Source: Margaritifera margaritifera (taxonomy: Eukaryota; Mollusca; Bivalvia; Unionida; Margaritiferidae). From it: DNA of 64,000 bases. Where the stretch lies: positions 1,302,001 to 1,366,000 of the forward strand of contig JAQPZY010001301.1 in NCBI GenBank assembly GCA_029931535.1. Reading direction: 5' to 3'. Within the stretch, counting starts at the first letter, position 1. Each line of letters begins with the position of its first letter. The notes beneath the pieces are model-generated. The model had not been told where the DNA came from, did not search any database, and was given only the letters and a program-made list of their open reading frames with translations. Shown one piece after another: positions 59,927 through 64,000 of this stretch. The translations under genes and the position numbers were made by a program.

Positions 59927-60290
59927 CGGAAAACATTCATAGTATTTTTGGAGGATGCCTTTAAAGTTTGGTATTTTGTTCTTTTTGTTTTTTTTACTAT
60001 TATTATTTTTTGTTGCGATGACCAATTTAACATTATGCCTGTTATAAGAGTTTTAGCCGTATGCAGTAATAACAATTTTATGCAAAAGAAATAAAATGTA
60101 TTTGCTACTTATGCAGTGGTAATTAGTACTGCCTATTAATACGTATGTATTGATTGAACCTTTGAAACTTCACACTTTATTGTTTAAGTGCTGTTGTATT
60201 ATCCGCATAAAAGAAAAAACTCAGGGTGATACTTCTTTGGCATATGCTTATTAACCTTAGCTGTAGTATCAGGGATGAAATTTCCTATTA
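58431..60290. other. AT-rich intergenic region
   Basis: No gene recognised. Poly-C at 58741-58754 and a 35-bp poly-G at 59891-59926 are present. An 83-codon frame at 59066-59317 has no recognised domain. Confidence 0.5.
59891..59926. repeat. Poly-G run (~35 bp)
   Basis: Uninterrupted G run. It produces Gly- and Pro-rich frames on the two strands. Confidence 0.93.
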
Positions 60291-60625
60291 GTTATATGGG
60301 ACACCCTGGCTCTTACGGGAATTAACATTATGCCGTAGGTTTACATTGGGGGCCACTCTGGTAATGTTAAAGATGTACATATATTTAACATTTGGGGGAT
60401 ATTCTGGCCCTCTATGAGAAATGTAATGTTATCTTATTGTTATTGGCCGTATCCGTGTTAAAAAGTTCTGTCCCCATGGGAATGGTAATGTTAAAAATGT
60501 CCATAGGTTTAAACATTTCGGGGACACTCTGGCCCCCTATGGAAATTGTAATGTTAACTTGTGGAGTGATATAGGCTTTTCCATGTTGAAAAATGTCTGA
60601 CCCCTTATGTGAAATGTACTGTTAA
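60291..60625. repeat. Diverged tandem repeat, ~100-bp monomer
   Basis: Blocks of 'gggacactctggccccctat' followed by 'gggaatggtaatgttaa' recur at about 60298, 60395, 60509 and 60598 with substitutions and length changes. Confidence 0.8.
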
Positions 60626-60629
60626 CATT

Positions 60630-60925
60630 TGTTGATGTACTATTCAATACACACCCTACTATCCGGCACCCGCTTTTGCTATACTATCCGACACACACCC
60701 TACTATACATTAGCCGCTTTTTGATATACTATCCAACACACACCCTACCACCCAGCAAGTACTTTTTGATTACTATCCAACAACCCTGGCATTCTATCTA
60801 ACGAAAGGTTAGGAGTGTTTATACACAATCTATACTTGCATACATGCAAACATACTATTACAGAAGGGTAGGAGTGTTTATAGACACACTATACCAGCAC
60901 AAACATACTATCACATACAGACAAG
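60630..60925. repeat. Two short tandem-repeat families left of element C
   Basis: 'tactatccgacacacacccta' with 'cagccgctttttgata'-like units repeat about 3 times (60630-60785). 'gggtaggagtgtttatacac' with 'gcaaacatactat' units repeat 2-3 times (60805-60925). They directly precede the viral-type genes at 61.1 kb and may be part of the element's terminal region. Confidence 0.75.
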
Positions 60926-61086
60926 GGTAGGGGATTTTCAATTTTAGTTGGTTTGTAAACATAGACATAGACATACACAAACAAACACTAACACATACAT
61001 CGGCAATAATTTTGAGTAGTATTTTTCTTTTCTAGAGATCTGGGTGGTCCTGAAAAGATCCATTGGGTTCTGTTGACAAAAGAGGG

Positions 61087-61312
61087 TTAACACTGTCGGC
61101 ATCGCTTGACTGTTCTACAGCGTAAGCTTCGTCTCACAGCTGGGCCGTAGGGTAAGACCCTCTTCACGCATTCTTGTCTCTTCACATAAATCCTTCGTTT
61201 CCATATGTTTGTCTCCGTAATCTTCGTGATGGCCCACGATACCTTCACATAGATTAGGTAGTATGGGTTAAAAAGCATACTGCTAACGATGGTCGATGAT
61301 TCAATACTGGTA
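61087..61312 (-). CDS. Small basic protein, leftward gene of divergent pair 1, element C
   Basis: Open frame on the minus strand whose only in-frame Met, in SSMLFNPYYLI at about 61280, could be the start. The frame itself is open further right to about 61375 (SLSVIYSHDNPTKIYTS). The C-terminal half is strongly basic and Cys-containing (KRRIYVKRQECVKRV, PAVRRSLRCRTVKRCRQC), which suggests nucleic-acid binding. A TATATATA box lies to its right at 61371-61378. No family recognised. Confidence 0.45.
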
Positions 61313-61359
61313 TAGATCTTGGTTGGGTTGTCGTGAGAATAGATGACAGAAAGGGACAA

Positions 61360-61573
61360 AAAGCTGCTGTATATATAGTGTACGACCGGATCGAAACGGA
61401 TTGAAATGTTCCACCAATCACAACGTGCTTAACATAATTTAGTCAAGGCGTATTGTCTCTCTTCCAATCAGCTGACGCGTGACGACACTTTCAATATATA
61501 TGCACACCATCGTTCCTACGATTTACAATTGCGGAACAGTTCAAGTACAAATAACTCGGGCTGAAACGAAGAC
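61360..61573. promoter_or_regulatory. Bidirectional promoter-like region, element C pair 1
   Basis: Between two outward-facing frames. It holds TATATATA at 61371-61378 (for the leftward gene, 'cactatatatacagcagc' on the minus strand) and 'tcaatatatatgcacacc' at 61490-61507 (for the rightward gene). CCAAT-type boxes 'ccaccaatcacaa' (about 61410) and 'cttccaatcagctgacgc' (about 61463) lie between. TATA plus CCAAT spacing suits RNA polymerase II promoters. Function is inferred. Confidence 0.5.
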
Positions 61574-62232
61574 AATGTTTTGGGTTGTGCCTGCCGCGGA
61601 TACATCGTATACTCGGAGTGATAGTACGACGACTGCTGCTACTACTGTTGTAGCCGGTATTCTTCTTCCAGAAGAAGATGACTTCAACTTAGCTTTGGCT
61701 GATTTCTTATCGTCTCAGCAAGAATTTTTGCTTGCGGCGGAAGTACCACCTTCACCTCCTTCTCCATCATTACCAGTGTATGATGATTTCAGAAAGAACC
61801 AGAAGGAAGAGTCAGAGAGTTTTTTGCAACGTCGGAAAGAAGAATAAGTATTTCTTCAACAACAACAGCAACAACTAGTAGAATTAAAAAAAGCGGAAAG
61901 AAGAAGAAGGAGATGAAGAAAAGCGGAAAAACTTTGAACAGTGAACAGAAGGAAGAGAGTGAAAACAAAACGGTGAGTTTGTTACAAGATATTTTGGATG
62001 AGTTTAAGCACATGAGAGAAATGTATCAGACTTCTATAGCTCAACCCTAGAGAAAGAGACCTTCACGATACAAGACTTCTAAACAATCTATGACTACATC
62101 AACTCTCACCACCACTAAGACGCCAGCAGCAACAGTTACTACTATCACTACCAAAGCAGCAACAGCAGCAGCAGCAGCAGTAGCACTTGGCTGTGGAAAA
62201 GGATTAAGACAGTTACAGAGTTACAGCTGATG
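61574..62232 (+). pseudogene. Low-complexity coiled-coil protein, rightward gene of pair 1, element C
   Basis: The first ATG downstream of the TATA box is at 61574 (MFWVVPAADTSYTRSD). The protein has a Thr-rich segment, an acidic/Leu segment (LLPEEDDFNLALADFLSSQQ), a Pro/Ser stretch and a charged end at 61847. In a shifted frame a coiled-coil-like part continues (EQKEESENKTVSLLQDIL, DEFKHMREMYQTS). Then, after a stop, RKRPSRYKTSKQSM and a Thr/Ala-rich tail run to about 62230. The stops at 61846 and after SIAQP indicate a broken gene. No family recognised. Confidence 0.5.
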
Positions 62233-62560
62233 ATGTCAAGCTAATCAGTTTTTTTTTTTGTATTTTTTTTGTATTTTTTTTTTTTTTATTATTCATAAAA
62301 GAAACTCCAACTGTCCTTTACAGGGCCACCTATATCTCTAAGAAAATAGATACTATTCAATGATTGCCCAATCAAATGAAACGTAAATCCTTCCATTGTA
62401 CAACATGTGCGTGCGTGAATGTTTTTGAGTATCTTATCCATTCTAAAGGAAAAAATCAAGACATAGATACACTTACGTTTTCTCTTTTTTTGTTTTTTGT
62501 TTTTTTTTTTGTTTTTGTTGTATATTCTTGTGAAATCAGAATCACAATGAAAATGTATAA
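62233..62560. other. T-rich spacer between convergent genes
   Basis: Contains several long T runs (62248-62287, 62480-62520). It may hold the 3' ends of the convergent genes on either side. No gene seen. Confidence 0.5.
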
Positions 62561-62564
62561 CCCA

Positions 62565-63020
62565 TCACAAAAGTCCATTTTCCTCTTTCTTGCTTTTACT
62601 GTCTGTCTCTTTTTTAAATTTCTTTACTGGCATGGGTTCATCCGCTTCTCCTGTTTCTTCTACTTGTCTTGCCTTCTTGAATGTCTTGACGGGCATGGAT
62701 TCTTCTTCTGTTTCTGTTTCTGAATAACTATCCTCCTGCTTCTGTTCGTTCTCTTTTGTCTTGGAACACTCTGAAGACCAATACCCTTTTTCTTGACATT
62801 GATAACAGGGATCTTTACCTTTGTCTCGCTTTGCTCTTGTGTTTCGATTTCTTTGACGTTGTGGACATTCTGGAGCCCCATGTCCTTTCTCTTGACAGAC
62901 ATAGCAAGTATCTTGACTTTTATCTCAAGTAGAGTAGTCCGTAGTCTTATTGGAAGTGTACTTTCCAATGACTCTCTGTAAATTTCTGACAAGAAGGGCG
63001 ATCTGTTGTGACTCTTCCAT
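62565..63020 (-). pseudogene. CCHC zinc-knuckle protein, leftward gene of pair 2, element C
   Basis: Reading leftward from ATG at 63020, one frame of 151 codons with a single internal TGA (after TTDYST, about 62925) runs to TGA at 62565. It begins MEESQQIALLVRNLQRVIGK. It contains CYVCQEKGHGAPEC, a perfect CX2CX4HX4C knuckle, and CYQCQEKGYWSSEC, the same knuckle with Tyr for His. A Glu/Lys-rich tail with two MPVK.FKK repeats follows (MPVKTFKKARQ, MPVKKFKKE), probably a nuclear signal. Zinc knuckles bind single-stranded nucleic acid. Apart from one stop, possibly a CGA-to-TGA change, the gene is intact. Confidence 0.75.
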
Positions 63021-63110
63021 CTTCACAGAATGAAAGCTGACTGAATATATTCCCATTGGGTGAGAAGCTCTACATATAGAGAGAGAGTCTGTACCCTAGT
63101 CAAATTAAAT
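63021..63110. promoter_or_regulatory. Bidirectional promoter-like region, element C pair 2
   Basis: 90-bp interval between divergent starts (63020 leftward, 63111 rightward). It holds 'ctgaatatattccc' (about 63040) and 'ctctacatatagagagag' (about 63069), TATA-like on either strand. Function inferred from position. Confidence 0.4.
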
Positions 63111-64000
63111 GTTGGATCAAGATGAAATGATCACACCATTCGAGCGAGAAATCAGAAACCAAGAGACAACGACGACGACTTTCGGTGTCGCCGCATACGC
63201 TGCGTGAAGTGGTAACACAAGTGCGTGCAAATGATTTTGAAGATGACATGAGTGCGCCTGAGCCAATACCATCTAGCTTTACCACAAGACCAAGAGAGTC
63301 AAGATCAACAAAGACAGAAGATCTTTCCGTAGCTCCTGAAGATTATTTTTACATTTGCGAGACCCAAAAAGTGACTTCCAGAAAATTTCGAATCATTGTT
63401 TAAACATACATGGTATAATTTAAAGAGTTCAAGTCGCAAGTGCCACTAGAGAAAGCAGCGGGTTTCATTGCAGATTTATGGGAACCATTATAAGAGATAT
63501 TGAAACGACAGTGTCAAACTAAAGATGACGATCGTTTGAGGCTATCCATCAATCACGACAGTTTAAAGTCTCCTGATTGGATCGAGTTTAGTGCACAAGC
63601 AGAATTAACACCTCCAAAAATTATCGACAAAATTCAATACGTCCAACAATCCAATGACGAGTTTGACATGACCAGTGGAAAAGCCATTTTTCACATGACA
63701 CACGTTTCACCTCCCAGAGATAGCGGACGACGCAAAGTTTTATCGGTGGATGAACTTCGCAGTACTATTCATTGCTCTACTTACAAGAGAACATTTGTCA
63801 GTCCATCCTGCTACGAACAACATCGGATGAAACAATCACAAAAACAACATAAAAGTGGCTGAGAATTATTGAGTGTGTTCTCCACTTGTGGACATCTTGT
63901 TTGAACGAATAACCAAAAGTCACACGTTTGTACAGGAAAGAAAAGATGTTAATTTGGTGAACAAATTGTGGACTTCAATTATCAATGTTACATTCAAAAC
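63111..64000 (+). pseudogene. N-terminal and zinc-binding regions of a family B DNA polymerase, element C (runs off the window)
   Basis: Possible start MLDQDEMITPFERE at 63111, broken by a stop at about 63208. The main homology begins at FYICETQKVTSRKFRIIV (like Y.I...K...SRKF), continues VQFKEFKSQVPLEKAAGFIA, and then the open part 63500-63862 with RLRLSINHDSLKSPDW, LTPPKIIDKIQYVQQSNDEF and IFHMTHVSPP. A zinc-binding part follows: CSTYKRTFVSPSCYEQHR, then in the last 100 bp CGHLV, SHVC and NYQCYIQ. This is the N-terminal order of DNA_pol_B_2 polymerases in Polinton-like animal elements. A stretch between the two parts, as found in relatives, seems deleted. Exonuclease and palm domains should follow right of the window. 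Confidence 0.82.

Noticed and set aside
59747..60094. Gly-rich or Pro-rich proteins on either strand
   Set aside because: Translations of the poly-G run.

Overview
The window is animal nuclear DNA, most likely from a marine mollusc or a close lophotrochozoan. Genes are intron-split with GT..AG junctions, microsatellites are abundant, and long AT-rich non-coding stretches separate fragments of LINE, SINE, mariner and Polinton-type elements. Repeats with AGGTCA-rich monomers or ~146-bp monomers, and copies of an 'AGAGATAACT'-type motif, are of the kind I associate with molluscan genomes. No species can be named from the sequence.

0-5 kb (+ strand): the only clearly host-like, apparently intact gene. 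Three in-phase exons (768-920, 1998-2497, 3956-4633) encode the second half of a CUB-like domain, a Thr-rich linker and a complete nicotinic-type Cys-loop receptor subunit (ligand-binding domain, M1-M4). The 5' end lies left of the window. Two broken copies of its last exon follow at 12.0-12.6 kb (- strand) and 16.1-16.5 kb (+ strand). The 5-16 kb stretch is otherwise AT-rich, with microsatellites, a 54-bp triplication and a foldback element.

16.5-25.5 kb (- strand): a LINE reverse-transcriptase fragment, then an AT-rich, heavily decayed Polinton/adintovirus-like element (element A). It contains remnants of a hexon-like capsid protein, a minor-capsid (PX-like) protein, a retroviral-type integrase and a protein-primed family B DNA polymerase, all reading leftward.

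27.4-29.7 kb (- strand): a second LINE with endonuclease, RT and terminal Cys/His region, split by a long GATA microsatellite. 30.7-37.4 kb (- strand): element B, a conspicuously GC- and CpG-rich block holding a morphogenetic gene set of a second Polinton/adintovirus-like virus: packaging ATPase, unknown protein, conserved beta-rich protein, PX-like peptide, hexon-like capsid, PX-protease fusion, fibre with a C1q/TNF-like head, and a possible penton-like protein. Most of its breaks look like frameshifts. No polymerase or integrase is seen in it.

38-60 kb: nucleosome-length tandem repeats at 38.6, 45.3 and 48.0 kb, tRNA-derived SINEs at 40.7, 41.1 and 50.8 kb, a long imperfect palindrome at 41.7 kb, a LINE RT fragment at 46.1 kb, a mariner pseudogene at 54.6 kb, a pseudogene of a molluscan transposase-like family at 57.6 kb, and two possible leftward exons (52.5 kb; an FN3-like one at 56.8 kb).

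60.3-64 kb: short tandem repeats followed by the left part of a third virus-like element (element C). It has two divergent gene pairs around TATA-containing intergenic regions, a two-knuckle CCHC protein, and the N-terminal and zinc-binding regions of a DNA polymerase that continues past the window end. The most interesting content is the CUB-Cys-loop receptor architecture and the three distinct Polinton/adintovirus-like remnants within 64 kb.
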